The notes: generated by a model not told the origin, from the letters alone. A stretch of DNA of 64,000 bases from Roseiflexus sp. (GCA_025062325.1 JANXAL010000112.1:1-64000); one strand, 5' to 3'. Counted from the first letter of the stretch, positions 48,026-58,049 are shown. Made by a program: numbers and translations.

Positions 48026-49882
48026 ATGGCCACACGTACAACACGCGGCGCCGTTGTCACTCGCGCTCCCGCACGGCGCGGCGCCTCCGCGATCCGCCCG
48101 GTCACGATCAGTCGATGGCGGTTGAATCTGCTGCTACTGCTCGCCGTGGTGGTAGTCGCCCGGATCGCCGTTCATCTTGGCAGCATTCAGACGGGCCAGG
48201 TGCGCATCGGCGGGCGCACACTGGCAGAAATGGCGCGCGCCGAAGTGCGTCAGCGCCTGCCAATCCCCGCGCCACGCGGCGTTATTCGTGATAGCAAAGG
48301 TAACGTCTTGGCGCTCGACGTCGATTTCCAGAGCCTGTATGTCGTACCATCGCGGATCGATCAGAAGCATGCGCCGCGCCTGGCGCTCACTCTTTCTGGT
48401 CTGCTCGGCGTTCCGTCTCCCGATATTTTGGCGGCGATGCAGAATACGTCGCTCTATCAGGTGCGCATCAAGCGCTGGCTTGAACCGGAGATTGCCGAAC
48501 GAGTCCTGGCGCTCGATGAGCCGGGACTGGTGCTGCAGTACGAACCGCGACGTGTCTATCCCCAGGGAGCGTTTGCCGCGCACGTGATCGGCGCGGTCAA
48601 CTTCGAGCATACTGGCATTAGCGGTGTGGAGGGGTATTACGATGCGCTGCTGCGCGGCAGCACCGGCGTTATTACGGCGGAGGTCGACTCCCAGCGCAAC
48701 CCGATCTGGATTGCGCCTCAGGAGGTGCATCCTGCCATCCCTGGCGTCGATCTCCAGTTGACGATTGATCCGACCGTGCAGCACATTATTGAGACCGAAC
48801 TGAAGAAAGCGGTCGATGATCACAATGCCGACGGCGGCGTGGCGATCGTCATGAATCCGCGCACCGGCGCAATCCTTGGCATGGCCAGCTATCCGGCGTT
48901 CGATCCCAACCGCTACTTCGAGTATACCCCAGAAACTTATAACCTGAACCCGGCGATTGGGACGCAGTATGAGCCGGGATCGACCTTTAAAATCTTCACT
49001 GTTGCCGCTGGCTTGCAGACGCGCGCCTTCACCGCCGATACCGTCGTCCACGATCCAGGCAGCGTTTATCGTTACGGCTGGCGCCTGTCGAACTGGAACG
49101 GCGCTGGCAACGGGCCCGTCAACCCGGAAAAGGTGCTCTACTATTCGAGCAACGTCGGCGCGCTGCAACTGGCGGAATTGATCGGCGCCGACCGCTTCTA
49201 TGCGATGCTCGCTGCGTTTGGCTTTGGTCGCCCTACCGGCATCGACATGGCGGGTGAAGCGGCGGGGATGGTGCAGACGCCAGCGCGTCCGGGGTGGAGT
49301 CCGCTGGTGCTCGACACGAACGGCTACGGCCAGGGCATCGCCGTAACGCCGCTGCAACTGGTGCGGATGGTGGCGGCCATTGGCAATGACGGCAAACTGA
49401 TGCGTCCCTACGTTGTCGAGCGGCGCTGTCGCGGCGATGATTGCGTTATTACCCAACCCAAGCAGGTTGGCCAACCCATCGAACCCGGCGTCGCCTGGAC
49501 GGTGCGCCGTATGCTGGTAAAATCCGCCAACCATTATGCGCCGGTTGTTTGGGCCGGAATGACCGGTCATTACCGCGATACGTGGCTGGTTCCCGGGTAC
49601 GAAGTATGCGCCAAAACCGGCACCTCATCGATCCCCGACGGACGCGGCGGGTATGTTTCCGACGCCACCATCGGCTCGGTGGTCGGTCTGGCGCCGGCTG
49701 AGAATGCGCGCTTTGCCATCCTGGTGAAGGTTGATCGCCCACGCGACGACTACTGGGCAGTGCGCACGGCCATTCCCCTGTTCCAGTCGATTGCGACGCA
49801 ACTGATGCAGTATGCGCGCATCGCTCCCGACATGGGGCTGGTCGATCCGGGACAGATCGTGGGCGGGCGCCTTAACCGGTAA
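48026..49882 (+). CDS. ftsI: septal class B penicillin-binding protein FtsI
   Basis: The 618-residue protein has one membrane segment near 32-50, a PBP dimer domain (PRGVIRDSKGNVLALDVD; HVIGAVNFEHTGISGVEGYY) and a transpeptidase domain. It has S319-x-x-K322 (PGSTFK), S374-S-N376 and K530-T-G. It cross-links septal peptidoglycan together with FtsW. A Gly/Arg-rich basic N-terminus precedes the membrane segment. No PASTA domains are present. Confidence 0.95.
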   Translation: MATRTTRGAVVTRAPARRGASAIRPVTISRWRLNLLLLLAVVVVARIAVHLGSIQTGQVRIGGRTLAEMARAEVRQRLPIPAPRGVIRDSKGNVLALDVDFQSLYVVPSRIDQKHAPRLALTLSGLLGVPSPDILAAMQNTSLYQVRIKRWLEPEIAERVLALDEPGLVLQYEPRRVYPQGAFAAHVIGAVNFEHTGISGVEGYYDALLRGSTGVITAEVDSQRNPIWIAPQEVHPAIPGVDLQLTIDPTVQHIIETELKKAVDDHNADGGVAIVMNPRTGAILGMASYPAFDPNRYFEYTPETYNLNPAIGTQYEPGSTFKIFTVAAGLQTRAFTADTVVHDPGSVYRYGWRLSNWNGAGNGPVNPEKVLYYSSNVGALQLAELIGADRFYAMLAAFGFGRPTGIDMAGEAAGMVQTPARPGWSPLVLDTNGYGQGIAVTPLQLVRMVAAIGNDGKLMRPYVVERRCRGDDCVITQPKQVGQPIEPGVAWTVRRMLVKSANHYAPVVWAGMTGHYRDTWLVPGYEVCAKTGTSSIPDGRGGYVSDATIGSVVGLAPAENARFAILVKVDRPRDDYWAVRTAIPLFQSIATQLMQYARIAPDMGLVDPGQIVGGRLNR

Positions 49883-49967
49883 GTGCATCGTCGCTGCGAT
49901 GCTCATGAGCGGATTATGTTACAATGCCGCCGGATTTCGTGAAGCATAAGGCTCAGGGGAAACGGCG

Positions 49968-51425
49968 GTGTTGCGACTGGATGAAGTGCTGCTCGGCATC
50001 CAGGAGGAGACCAATCGGCGCTTCCATGCGCTGCCTCCTGCGCTCATGCAGATCGCCTTTAGCGAGGCGGTGATCGACTCGCGTCAGGCGACGTCGGAGT
50101 GCCTGTTCGTCGCACTGCGCGGCGAACGGGTCGATGGCCATGAATTCCTGGCGGATGCAGCAGCGCGCGGCGCGCGCGGCGCCCTGGTGCGCCGCGCCAA
50201 GGTGTCGAATCTGTCGCTTAATCGGCCTTACGCTGTGATCGATCCGGTGACCGGCGAAGGACTCGAGCGGGCGACACCCGATACGATGCTGCTGATTGCT
50301 GTTGATGATCCGCAGGCGGCGCTGAATCGGCTGGCAGCCTATCACCGGAACAAGTACAACCCCGTGGTGATTGGCGTCACCGGAAGCGTCGGCAAAACCT
50401 CAACCAAAGAGGTGACCGCCAGCGTGCTTCAGCGCAGCTTTCGCACCTTAAAAAGTCCAAAAAGCTATAACAGCGAAGCGACATTGCCCATTGTGTTGCT
50501 CAAGCTCACTGCCGAGCATCAGGTGGCAGTGCTCGAAATGGGCATGTACGGTCTGGGCGAGATCGCGCATCTTGCGGCTCTCGCCCGGCCGCGCCTCGGC
50601 ATTGTGACGAATGTGGGACCCTCACACCTGGAGCGGCTGGGAAGCATCGAAGCCATTCAGCGCGCTAAAAGCGAATTGCCGCAAGCATTGCCAGAAGATG
50701 GCTTCGCCATCCTCAACATCGACGACCCGCGGGTGCGCGCTATGGCAGAGGTGACGCGCGCCAAACCGTTCTTCTACGGTCTCGACCCGGCAGCCGATCT
50801 GTGGGCGGACTCGATCGAAAGCCGCGGGTTGCAGGGCATCAGTTTTCGAGTGCATTATCAGGGGGACAGTTTATATCTGAATCTGCCGCTGCTGGGGCGC
50901 CATAGCGTGCATACGGCGCTGGCAGCGGCATCCGCCGGGTTGCTGCTCGGTATGGAATGGGAAGCGATTATCGCCGGGTTGCGCAGCGAAGGTGCGCAAC
51001 TCAGGCTGCTGGCTGTTCCGGGCATCAACCAGACGACCCTGATCGACGACACGTATAACGCATCGCCTGCTTCGATGCTGGCAGCGCTCAATCTCCTGGC
51101 AGAGCTCGACGGACGGCGGATTGCCATCCTGGGCGATATGCTGGAGTTGGGGCGCATCGAAGAAGAGGCGCACCGCATGATCGGAGTGCGCGTGGCGGAA
51201 GTGGCGCAGATCCTGATCACGGTCGGTCGGCGGGCGCGCTGGATTGCCGATGAGGCCCGTCAGGCGGGTATGCCGTCCAATCAGGTGTATGCCGTCGACG
51301 ACAACGACGCAGCGGCGCATCTGGCGCTCAACCTGCTCGCACCTGGCGACTTCGTGTTGATCAAAGGGTCGCGCGGGATGTTCATGGAAACAATCGTGGC
51401 TCAGTTGCAGCAGCACAGTCGTTGA
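49968..51425 (+). CDS. murF: UDP-MurNAc-tripeptide:D-Ala-D-Ala ligase MurF
   Basis: The 485-residue Mur ligase has the ATP loop VIGVTGSVGKTSTKEVTASV, the SYNSEATLPIVLL block specific to MurF, VAVLEMGMYGLGEIAHLA, and the C-terminal LIDDTYNASPASMLAAL and AILGDMLELG. It adds D-Ala-D-Ala to the UDP-MurNAc tripeptide. The start is GTG. In most bacteria murE precedes it; here ftsI does, with an 85-bp gap. Confidence 0.96.
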   Translation: MLRLDEVLLGIQEETNRRFHALPPALMQIAFSEAVIDSRQATSECLFVALRGERVDGHEFLADAAARGARGALVRRAKVSNLSLNRPYAVIDPVTGEGLERATPDTMLLIAVDDPQAALNRLAAYHRNKYNPVVIGVTGSVGKTSTKEVTASVLQRSFRTLKSPKSYNSEATLPIVLLKLTAEHQVAVLEMGMYGLGEIAHLAALARPRLGIVTNVGPSHLERLGSIEAIQRAKSELPQALPEDGFAILNIDDPRVRAMAEVTRAKPFFYGLDPAADLWADSIESRGLQGISFRVHYQGDSLYLNLPLLGRHSVHTALAAASAGLLLGMEWEAIIAGLRSEGAQLRLLAVPGINQTTLIDDTYNASPASMLAALNLLAELDGRRIAILGDMLELGRIEEEAHRMIGVRVAEVAQILITVGRRARWIADEARQAGMPSNQVYAVDDNDAAAHLALNLLAPGDFVLIKGSRGMFMETIVAQLQQHSR

Positions 51426-51492
51426 CGCTTCATCGCCATTTGCGACCGAATCATCATCATTCCAGAGAGCAACGACGTAGAGGAGCAAACAC

Positions 51493-52584
51493 GTGCGCGA
51501 AACCCTTCAGGCACTGCTGGTGCAAGATATGGCAAGGGCGCTGCTGCTGGCGGCAGCCGCGTTTGTCCTGACCCTCGCAACGGGCGGACCCTGGATCCGC
51601 TTTCTGCGGCGCCATCGGATCGGCAAACAGATCCGCCTCGAAGGACCGCAGAGCCACCTGGTCAAGACTGGTACGCCAACTATGGGCGGGATCATCATCC
51701 TGGTGCCGGTCATTGTTCTGACGGTGGCGTTCAATCTAATTGATCGCTGGTCAATCCTGCTGCCGCTCGCCGTTTTGATCGCGTTTGCGATCCTCGGCGC
51801 TATCGACGATTATATGTCGCTGGTTGGCAGTCGCTCAAAGACGTATGGATTTACCCCGCGCACCAAAATGGCGCTCATGCTGCTGATCGCTTTCGGCGCA
51901 GCGCTGGCGCTCTACCTGCCGCCGCCGTTCGGTCTGGCAAACTATGGTCAGGTGCGCGTCCCGTTTGTGGGGCAATTCGACATTGGTCTGTGGTTTATTC
52001 CGTTTGCCATGCTGATCATCGTCGGCACGAGCAACGCCGTGAACCTTACCGATGGACTCGACAGCCTGGCAGGCTGGAATCTGACGCTGGCATTCGCCGC
52101 CTATGGCGTGATCACGTTCCTGAACGGCGAGTTCATCAACCTGATGGCGTTCTGCTTCACGCTGGTCGGCGCATGCGCAGCGTTCCTCTGGTACAACGCG
52201 CATCCGGCGCAGGTGTTTATGGGCGATCTTGGTTCGCTCTCGCTGGGTGCGGTGCTGGGAGTGATTGCCCTGCAATCGCAGCAGTGGCTGCTGCTGCCGG
52301 TCGTCGGTCTGGTCTTTGTGATGGAAGCGCTCTCGGTCATCATTCAGGTCGGGTATTTCAAATGGACCAAACGGCGTACTGGCGTCGGGCGACGGGTGTT
52401 CAAAATGTCGCCGCTGCACAACCACTTTGAGTTGCTGGGATGGAGCGAAACCCAGGTGATGCAGCGCTTCGTCCTGATCGGCATGGTAGCGGCGCTGGTT
52501 GGCATCTCGCTTGCATTGACGATCAACGATGCACAGCAGATGCAGATGACGGTTGAACGTCCGATAATTACAGCGGAACGATAG
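51493..52584 (+). CDS. mraY: phospho-MurNAc-pentapeptide translocase MraY
   Basis: The 363-residue polytopic enzyme shows SHLVKTGTPTMGGIIILVP, the GAIDDYMSLVGSRSKTYGFT aspartate pair, NAVNLTDGLDSLAG, VFMGDLGSLSLGAVLG and the MSPLHNHFELLGWSETQV histidine block. It makes lipid I from UDP-MurNAc-pentapeptide and undecaprenyl phosphate. GTG start with GAGGAG 8 nt upstream. Confidence 0.97.
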   Translation: MRETLQALLVQDMARALLLAAAAFVLTLATGGPWIRFLRRHRIGKQIRLEGPQSHLVKTGTPTMGGIIILVPVIVLTVAFNLIDRWSILLPLAVLIAFAILGAIDDYMSLVGSRSKTYGFTPRTKMALMLLIAFGAALALYLPPPFGLANYGQVRVPFVGQFDIGLWFIPFAMLIIVGTSNAVNLTDGLDSLAGWNLTLAFAAYGVITFLNGEFINLMAFCFTLVGACAAFLWYNAHPAQVFMGDLGSLSLGAVLGVIALQSQQWLLLPVVGLVFVMEALSVIIQVGYFKWTKRRTGVGRRVFKMSPLHNHFELLGWSETQVMQRFVLIGMVAALVGISLALTINDAQQMQMTVERPIITAER

Positions 52585-52590
52585 ACGCTT

Positions 52591-54009
52591 ATGCATCTGA
52601 AGGGGAAGCGCGCACTGGTGATGGGCCTTGGCGTTCACGGCGGCGGGGTTGGCGTTGCGCGCTTCCTTGCCCTCCAGGGCGCGGAAGTGACAGTCACTGA
52701 TCTCCGCACGCCTGAGGACCTGCGCGCCTCGATTGAGGCGCTTGCTGGTCTGCCGATCCGCTTCGTGCTCGGCGAACACCGGGAAGCCGATTTCCGCCAG
52801 GCCGAGATAGTGGTGCGCAACCCGGCTGTACCGCCGACGTCGCGCTACCTGCAGATTGCGCGCGAAGCAGGCGCGGCCATCGAAATGGAAATGACTCTCT
52901 TCTTCCGGCTCTGCCCGGGACCGATTCTTGGCGTCACCGGAACAAAAGGCAAAACAACGACTACCCTACTCCTCGGGGCTATGCTGCGTGAACAGTTCCC
53001 GGATACGGTGGTCGCCGGCAATCTGCGCATTTCCGCGCTTGATCAACTGCCGTTGATCGGCGCCACCACGCCGGTGGTGCTGGAACTCTCATCGTTCGTG
53101 CTCGAAGGGCTGGGAGAAGCAGGTCTTAGCCCGAAGATCGCCTGCGTGACCATGATTGCGCCGGACCATCTTGACCGGCATGGCACGATGGAAGCGTATA
53201 TTCAGGCGAAAGAGCAGATCTGGCGTCATCAGCGCCCTGGCGATACGGTAGTCCTGAATGCTGACTCAACGATAATGCGCGGAATGACGGTCGTTGAACA
53301 ACGTCCGAGCGATGTGGTCTGGTTCACGGGCGCAGACGGATGTGAAGCGCCTCTTCTGAAGGGAAAACGGGGCGCGTTCTGGCAAGGCAATGAGTTGATC
53401 TGGCACGATCCATCAGCAAAAGGGGGCGTTACGCAGACTGTTATCTGCACCAGGGACGATGTGCGCTTGCCCGGGAAGCACAATCTAACGAATATCGCCG
53501 CTGCGACCGCCGCTGCATGCGTTTTCGGCGTCGCCCCGGAGCGCATTCGACGCGCCGTGCAGACGTTTACCGGCGTCGAACACCGGCTAGAGTTCGTGCG
53601 CGAACTCGATGGCGTGCGCTACATCAATGATACGGCAGCGACCGCGCCCGAAGCGGCAATTGCTGCGCTCCGCACCTTCGATGCGCCAATCGTATTGATC
53701 ACCGGCGGCGCCGATAAGGATTTGCCATTCGACGCTTTTGCGCGTGAAATCGCGCAGCGCGCTAGAGCGGTGATCCTGCTCCAAGGAACGGCGACGCCAA
53801 AGCTGCAGGAGGCGCTCCGCGCTGTGCGCGCCAGCACGACCATCGCCGGTCCGTATGACGATTTTGAACAGGCGCTCAATGTGGCCCGCCGCATTGCTGC
53901 CCCTGGCGATATTGTACTGCTCTCGCCAGGATGCGCCAGTTTTGGCATGTTCCGCAATGAGTTTCACCGCGGCGAGGCATTTCGTCGCATTATTCAGAGT
54001 TTCACGTGA
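52591..54009 (+). CDS. murD: UDP-MurNAc-L-Ala:D-Glu ligase MurD
   Basis: The 472-residue ligase has an N-terminal Rossmann-type domain ([20 protein letters not shown]), ATP loop [32 protein letters not shown], the [17 protein letters not shown] block and FINDTAAT-type sequence ([14 protein letters not shown]). It adds D-glutamate to UDP-MurNAc-L-Ala. It follows mraY by 6 nt. The rhomboid gene starts inside its stop. Confidence 0.96.
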   Translation: MHLKGKRALVMGLGVHGGGVGVARFLALQGAEVTVTDLRTPEDLRASIEALAGLPIRFVLGEHREADFRQAEIVVRNPAVPPTSRYLQIAREAGAAIEMEMTLFFRLCPGPILGVTGTKGKTTTTLLLGAMLREQFPDTVVAGNLRISALDQLPLIGATTPVVLELSSFVLEGLGEAGLSPKIACVTMIAPDHLDRHGTMEAYIQAKEQIWRHQRPGDTVVLNADSTIMRGMTVVEQRPSDVVWFTGADGCEAPLLKGKRGAFWQGNELIWHDPSAKGGVTQTVICTRDDVRLPGKHNLTNIAAATAAACVFGVAPERIRRAVQTFTGVEHRLEFVRELDGVRYINDTAATAPEAAIAALRTFDAPIVLITGGADKDLPFDAFAREIAQRARAVILLQGTATPKLQEALRAVRASTTIAGPYDDFEQALNVARRIAAPGDIVLLSPGCASFGMFRNEFHRGEAFRRIIQSFT

Positions 54010-54851
54010 ACAACGACAAGAACGATGCCGAGTATCAACGCATCCTGCAGAACCTCGAAACAGCAGGACGCACGCCGGAAGAGCCCGCTCCCGCAGCAAC
54101 AGAACCGCAAACGGCGGCAATGCAGGTGCGGTTCCCGCTCTTTACGCCGCGGGTTGCACCCGTTCTGCTGGCGATTAATGTTGTTGTCTTCGTAGCACCA
54201 TGGTTGCTTGACAGAGTCGGCGTCCGAATCATGGGCGCGGTGAGCGTCTACGACTTTCTGCTGATCTGGGGCGCCAAAGACAACGCGGCAATTTTTGCTG
54301 GCGGTCAATACTATCGGTTCCTCACTGCCATGGTTCTCCATGGCGGGCTGGCGCATCTGTTATTCAACTCGTTTGCGCTGTACTCGCTGGGATTCGAGAC
54401 GGAACGACTCTTCGGCGCGCAGCGGTTCCTGGCAATCTATATGATCGCCGGTCTGGGAGGTGGAGTGGCTTCATATGCGCTTAATCCAAATCCCTCCGTC
54501 GGTGCATCCGGCGCTATTTTCGGGCTGGTCGGTGCACTGATAGCCTTCTATATCGTTGCGCGTCGGGCGTTGGGCGGGATTGCCCGCCAGCAACTGGGGA
54601 GCCTGATATTCATTACGCTGATCAACCTGGCGCTTGGCTTTACCTCACCATACATCGACAACAACGCACATATTGGCGGTCTGTTGACCGGTGCACTGCT
54701 CGGATGGCTGCTGGCGCCGCGGTTTGCGCTTGATACACGGTCCTATCCGTTTACTTTGGTGCGCCTTGAGTTGCGCGTCGGCTGGCCCCTGACGGTGGCA
54801 GTGCTGGTGGCGTTGTTCGCGCTGATAGCGACTATCACGCCGCCGCTCTAA
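54006..54851 (+). CDS. rhomboid-family intramembrane serine protease
   Basis: The 281-residue protein has a soluble N-terminal part (about 45 residues), then six or seven membrane segments. The catalytic dyad is visible: S168 in [12 protein letters not shown] and H222 in [33 protein letters not shown] supplies the conserved HxxxN. It cleaves membrane proteins within the bilayer. The GTG start overlaps the murD stop (GTGA), so it is part of the operon, and a strong terminator follows it. Confidence 0.9.
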   Translation: MNNDKNDAEYQRILQNLETAGRTPEEPAPAATEPQTAAMQVRFPLFTPRVAPVLLAINVVVFVAPWLLDRVGVRIMGAVSVYDFLLIWGAKDNAAIFAGGQYYRFLTAMVLHGGLAHLLFNSFALYSLGFETERLFGAQRFLAIYMIAGLGGGVASYALNPNPSVGASGAIFGLVGALIAFYIVARRALGGIARQQLGSLIFITLINLALGFTSPYIDNNAHIGGLLTGALLGWLLAPRFALDTRSYPFTLVRLELRVGWPLTVAVLVALFALIATITPPL

Positions 54852-54855
54852 AGGC

Positions 54856-54890
54856 GGACGCAAAGATGTTCACGGTGAACCTTTGCGTCC
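54856..54890 (+). terminator. terminator hairpin between rhomboid gene and ftsW
   Basis: GGACGCAAAG (54856-54865) pairs with CTTTGCGTCC (54881-54890), and inner GTTCAC pairs with GTGAAC, leaving a two-base bulge and a one-base loop. It splits the dcw cluster into two transcription segments unless it is read through. Confidence 0.75.
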
Positions 54891-54944
54891 ATCCTTTCAA
54901 AAATGAGATAGTGCATCGTTTGTAAGGATTGAAAGCGAAAACCC

Positions 54945-56204
54945 ATGACGGAAACGTGCCAACGGAAACCAGACTACATATTGCTCGCCACCGTGGTCAT
55001 TCTGGTGCTGCTGGGGCTGGTGATGGTCTACAGCGCGTCGTTTATGCGCGCTTACGCCGACACTGGCAATCAGCTCTACTACACCCTGCGCCAGATGAAT
55101 GCCGCAATAGTCGGTACGATTGCGCTCCTGGCGGCGCAACGCATCGATTATCGCGTCTGGCGACGTTTCTCGGTGCATCTGATGGCGGGCACACTTTTCC
55201 TGCTGCTTCTGACTCTGATGTTGCCTGCTTCGATGACCGAAGCCAATGGCGCACGGAGCTGGATCCGCATTGGCTCATTCAGCATGCAACCGTCAGAGAT
55301 TGCCAAGCTGACGCTGGTGATCTACTTTGCTGACTGGCTTTCGCGGCGCGGCGAGAAACTGACGAACGTCACCTATGGGCTGGCGCCGTTCGCGCTCATG
55401 CTCGGCGTGGTGTGCGGGCTTATCATGCTAGGACGCGACCTGGGAACCACGATTGTGTTGGTAATCATTGCAGGGATGGTCTACTTCGCCGCTGGCGCCA
55501 ATCTGCTGCATATTATTGGAGCGGCCATCGTAGCGGGCAGCGCATTCTGGGGGTTGATTAACATCGCCGCTTATCGCCAGGAGCGCATTGCCGCTTGGAT
55601 CGACCCATTCGCGCACTACCAGGGTGCAGGGTACCAGCCGGTTCATGCGCTGTACGCGCTGGGCAGCGGCGGACTGTTCGGCGTCGGGATCGGGCAGGCG
55701 CGCCAGAAGTTCTTCTGGCTGCCCGAGGCGCATACCGATGCGATCTTCGCCATCATCGGCGAAGAGTTCGGATTAATCGGAACCCTCTTCGTTGTGACCT
55801 GTTTTCTGGTGATTGCCTACCGTGGGATGCGCATCGCCGGGCGCGCGCCTGATCCCTTTGCAGCGCTGCTGGCAACCGGCATCACCTGCTGGCTGGTCTT
55901 CCAGGCACTAATTAACATGGCCGTGATAACGACGCTCATTCCGTTTACTGGACTGACGTTGCCGTTCATTAGCTACGGTGGAACATCACTGGCCACATGC
56001 ATGGCGGCGACTGGCATCCTGTTGAACATTTCGCGCCATACCAGCGCTGCATCTTCTCACGACTATGAAACGGTCATCCCATCCGAGCGCTCCGGGTCCT
56101 TTGCGCGTCTGGCTGGTTGGTGGCGGAACCGGCGGTCACGTCTATCCGGCTTTGGCCATCGCCGCAGCGCTCAACGCGCCTGGAGCGCCATCCGCCGTCG
56201 CTAG
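54945..56204 (+). CDS. ftsW: septal SEDS polymerase FtsW
   Basis: The 419-residue protein has about ten membrane segments, with YILLATVVILVLLGLVMVYS at the start, NGARSWIRIGSFSMQPSEIA, HTDAIFAIIGEEFGLIGTLF and the signature TTLIPFTGLTLPFISYGGTS. It polymerises septal glycan with FtsI. The C-terminal tail after the last helix is about 55 residues, basic, and coded by the region that also encodes the start of murG in another frame (140-nt overlap). Confidence 0.95.
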   Translation: MTETCQRKPDYILLATVVILVLLGLVMVYSASFMRAYADTGNQLYYTLRQMNAAIVGTIALLAAQRIDYRVWRRFSVHLMAGTLFLLLLTLMLPASMTEANGARSWIRIGSFSMQPSEIAKLTLVIYFADWLSRRGEKLTNVTYGLAPFALMLGVVCGLIMLGRDLGTTIVLVIIAGMVYFAAGANLLHIIGAAIVAGSAFWGLINIAAYRQERIAAWIDPFAHYQGAGYQPVHALYALGSGGLFGVGIGQARQKFFWLPEAHTDAIFAIIGEEFGLIGTLFVVTCFLVIAYRGMRIAGRAPDPFAALLATGITCWLVFQALINMAVITTLIPFTGLTLPFISYGGTSLATCMAATGILLNISRHTSAASSHDYETVIPSERSGSFARLAGWWRNRRSRLSGFGHRRSAQRAWSAIRRR

Positions 56205-57375
56205 GGCGCTAGATGCATCTGATGGCGCTAGATCGTCTGATACCCAATGGTCGGCGCTCTTTGTTGGCAGCATCGAGGGGATGGAAGCAGGAATCGTAGC
56301 GCGTGAAAGCGCCCTTCCGTTCCAGGCGATACCGGCAGCGGCATTGCGCGGTCGAAATCCATTAACGGTGATGCGCAACTTGGTGACTATGGCGCGCGGC
56401 GTCGCAGCAGCTCGCCGACTTGTTGAACGGGATCGACCGGCAGTGATCCTGGGCACGGGCGGGTATGTGTGCGTGCCGGTGTTTCTGGCGGCGCGCATGG
56501 CAGGAATACCGACGATAATCTATCTTCCTGATGTAGTTCCTGGGCTAGCCGTGCAGCTTCTAGCACGTCTGTCAACCCTGGTCGCCTGCAGTGTGGCCGC
56601 TTCCGGTCGCTATTTGGGTCTTGAACCGCTCGATTTTGCGACAGCCGTCGCTCGACTGACGACGCATCGTCAGTCGGTGCGCCTAATTGTCACGGGCTAT
56701 CCGGTGCGCCAGGACCTGTTCCACGCCGACAGACAGACATGCCGCGCAGCATTTGGATTGAGCGACGAATTGCCGACATTGCTCGTCGCTGGCGGCAGCC
56801 GCGGCTCGCGCAGCATCAATCGCGCGATTGCCGCTCTGTTGCCAGCATTGCTCCCGTTTATGGAAATCATTCATGTGTGTGGGCGCGAAGGCGACGCCAC
56901 GTTTTTACGCGCCGCGATCCGGGAGTTGCCAGAGAACTTGCAAAAGCGGTATCATCTGTTTGAGTATCTCCACGGTGCGTCTGAGATGCTCGTTCAGAGC
57001 GCCTCGCCTCCTGCGCCAACCATGGTTGCAGCGCTCGCTGCCGCCGATCTGGCAGTCTGTCGCAGCGGCGCTTCAGTGCTAGGAGAGTTGCCTGCGGTCG
57101 GATTGCCAGCGGTGCTCGTGCCATATCCGCATGTGCATCAGGAAGAGAATGCCGATTACCTGGCACAGCGCGGCGCAGCGGTCAAAATCAGCGATGCGGC
57201 GCTCACACGTACAACAGAGAGAGGATTGCTCTTGCACGAAATCTATCGGCTCATCCATCGCCAGGAAGAACGACGCGCCATGGCGAAACGGATGCGGGAG
57301 CTGGCGCAACCTGATGCCGCCCGCCGCATCGCGTTTCTGCTCCGGACTCTGGTGAATAGGAGACAGATAGCATGA
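56065..57375 (+). CDS. murG: UDP-GlcNAc:lipid I transferase MurG
   Basis: The 436-residue GT-B enzyme has the lipid-binding loop VGGGTGGHVYPALAIAAAL near 18-36 and GTGGYVCVPVFLAARMAGIP. The donor site includes LVAGGSRGSRSINRAI and DLAVCRSGASVLGELPAVGLP with PHVHQEENADYL. It is longer than the usual ~360 residues, through insertions around residues 40-65 and 285-300. It makes lipid II. Its start lies 140 nt inside ftsW, and the conserved GGTGGH motif also falls inside the overlap, so the overlap is real unless a frameshift is hidden. Confidence 0.94.
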   Translation: MKRSSHPSAPGPLRVWLVGGGTGGHVYPALAIAAALNAPGAPSAVARALDASDGARSSDTQWSALFVGSIEGMEAGIVARESALPFQAIPAAALRGRNPLTVMRNLVTMARGVAAARRLVERDRPAVILGTGGYVCVPVFLAARMAGIPTIIYLPDVVPGLAVQLLARLSTLVACSVAASGRYLGLEPLDFATAVARLTTHRQSVRLIVTGYPVRQDLFHADRQTCRAAFGLSDELPTLLVAGGSRGSRSINRAIAALLPALLPFMEIIHVCGREGDATFLRAAIRELPENLQKRYHLFEYLHGASEMLVQSASPPAPTMVAALAAADLAVCRSGASVLGELPAVGLPAVLVPYPHVHQEENADYLAQRGAAVKISDAALTRTTERGLLLHEIYRLIHRQEERRAMAKRMRELAQPDAARRIAFLLRTLVNRRQIA

Positions 57376-58031
57376 TAACGATTGATCTGAGCGGTCCGTT
57401 CGTGACCTATTTGATCTTTGCACTGCTTGGCATACTGGGTTGGGTCCAGGGTTTCCGATACATCGTTAGCCTGGGACTGATGACGACTCTAGCGTATTTG
57501 ATCGCCGTGCAGGGCGGTGACTTTATTGTCGGGCTGATCAACCGAACCTATAGCAATCTGCCGAGACTGGCAGCGTTCCTGACCGGCGGCGATACCACTG
57601 GCGTAGCGCCGCTGGGGCCGATCATTCCAGAAAATCTCGAGGCGCCGCTCTTGCTGCGCGTGCTGGTGTTTGTTGCGCTGGTGGCGATAGGGATCGGCTA
57701 CACGTTCCCCTGGAAGGGAAAACCGCTCAGCGGGTGGGGCGGCAACCGTCCGCTGCGCATTCTAGGAGCGTTGACCGGCCTGTACACGGCTGTGTTGCTG
57801 ACGAGCGCCGCAGCGATTTTCTGGCGCGAATTTGCGCCGACTGCCGCCGTGCCGGATATGCTGGCGACAGCGCTGAATAGCCTGCCGACATGGACCGGCA
57901 TCATTCCTTCGACGATTACGGCATTTGTCATTACTCTGCTGGTCGTAACCGTAATCCGCTTCAATCGTATCTGGGCAGTTGATAGCGGCGGCGGCGGTGG
58001 CGGCGGTGGCAGCGGCGGACAAAAAAAGTAA
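57372..58031 (+). CDS. unknown membrane protein inside the dcw cluster
   Basis: The 219-residue protein has about five membrane segments (for example FVTYLIFALLGILGWVQGFR, LLRVLVFVALVAIGIGY and IIPSTITAFVITLLVVTVIR). It contains an internal YTFPWKGKPLSGWGG loop and a C-terminal tail of eight glycines followed by SGGQKK. No family is recognised. The ATG overlaps the murG stop (ATGA) and murC follows 18 nt later, so it is translated with lipid II enzymes. The helices look CvpA-like in spacing, but no signature supports that name. Confidence 0.75.
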   Translation: MITIDLSGPFVTYLIFALLGILGWVQGFRYIVSLGLMTTLAYLIAVQGGDFIVGLINRTYSNLPRLAAFLTGGDTTGVAPLGPIIPENLEAPLLLRVLVFVALVAIGIGYTFPWKGKPLSGWGGNRPLRILGALTGLYTAVLLTSAAAIFWREFAPTAAVPDMLATALNSLPTWTGIIPSTITAFVITLLVVTVIRFNRIWAVDSGGGGGGGGSGGQKK

Positions 58032-58049
58032 CAGCCGGAACAGGATGCT

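Noticed and set aside
48134-49570. 478-codon minus-strand frame opposite ftsI
   Set aside because: Its length comes from codon bias of ftsI; the composition is Arg/His/Gln-rich with no recognisable motif.
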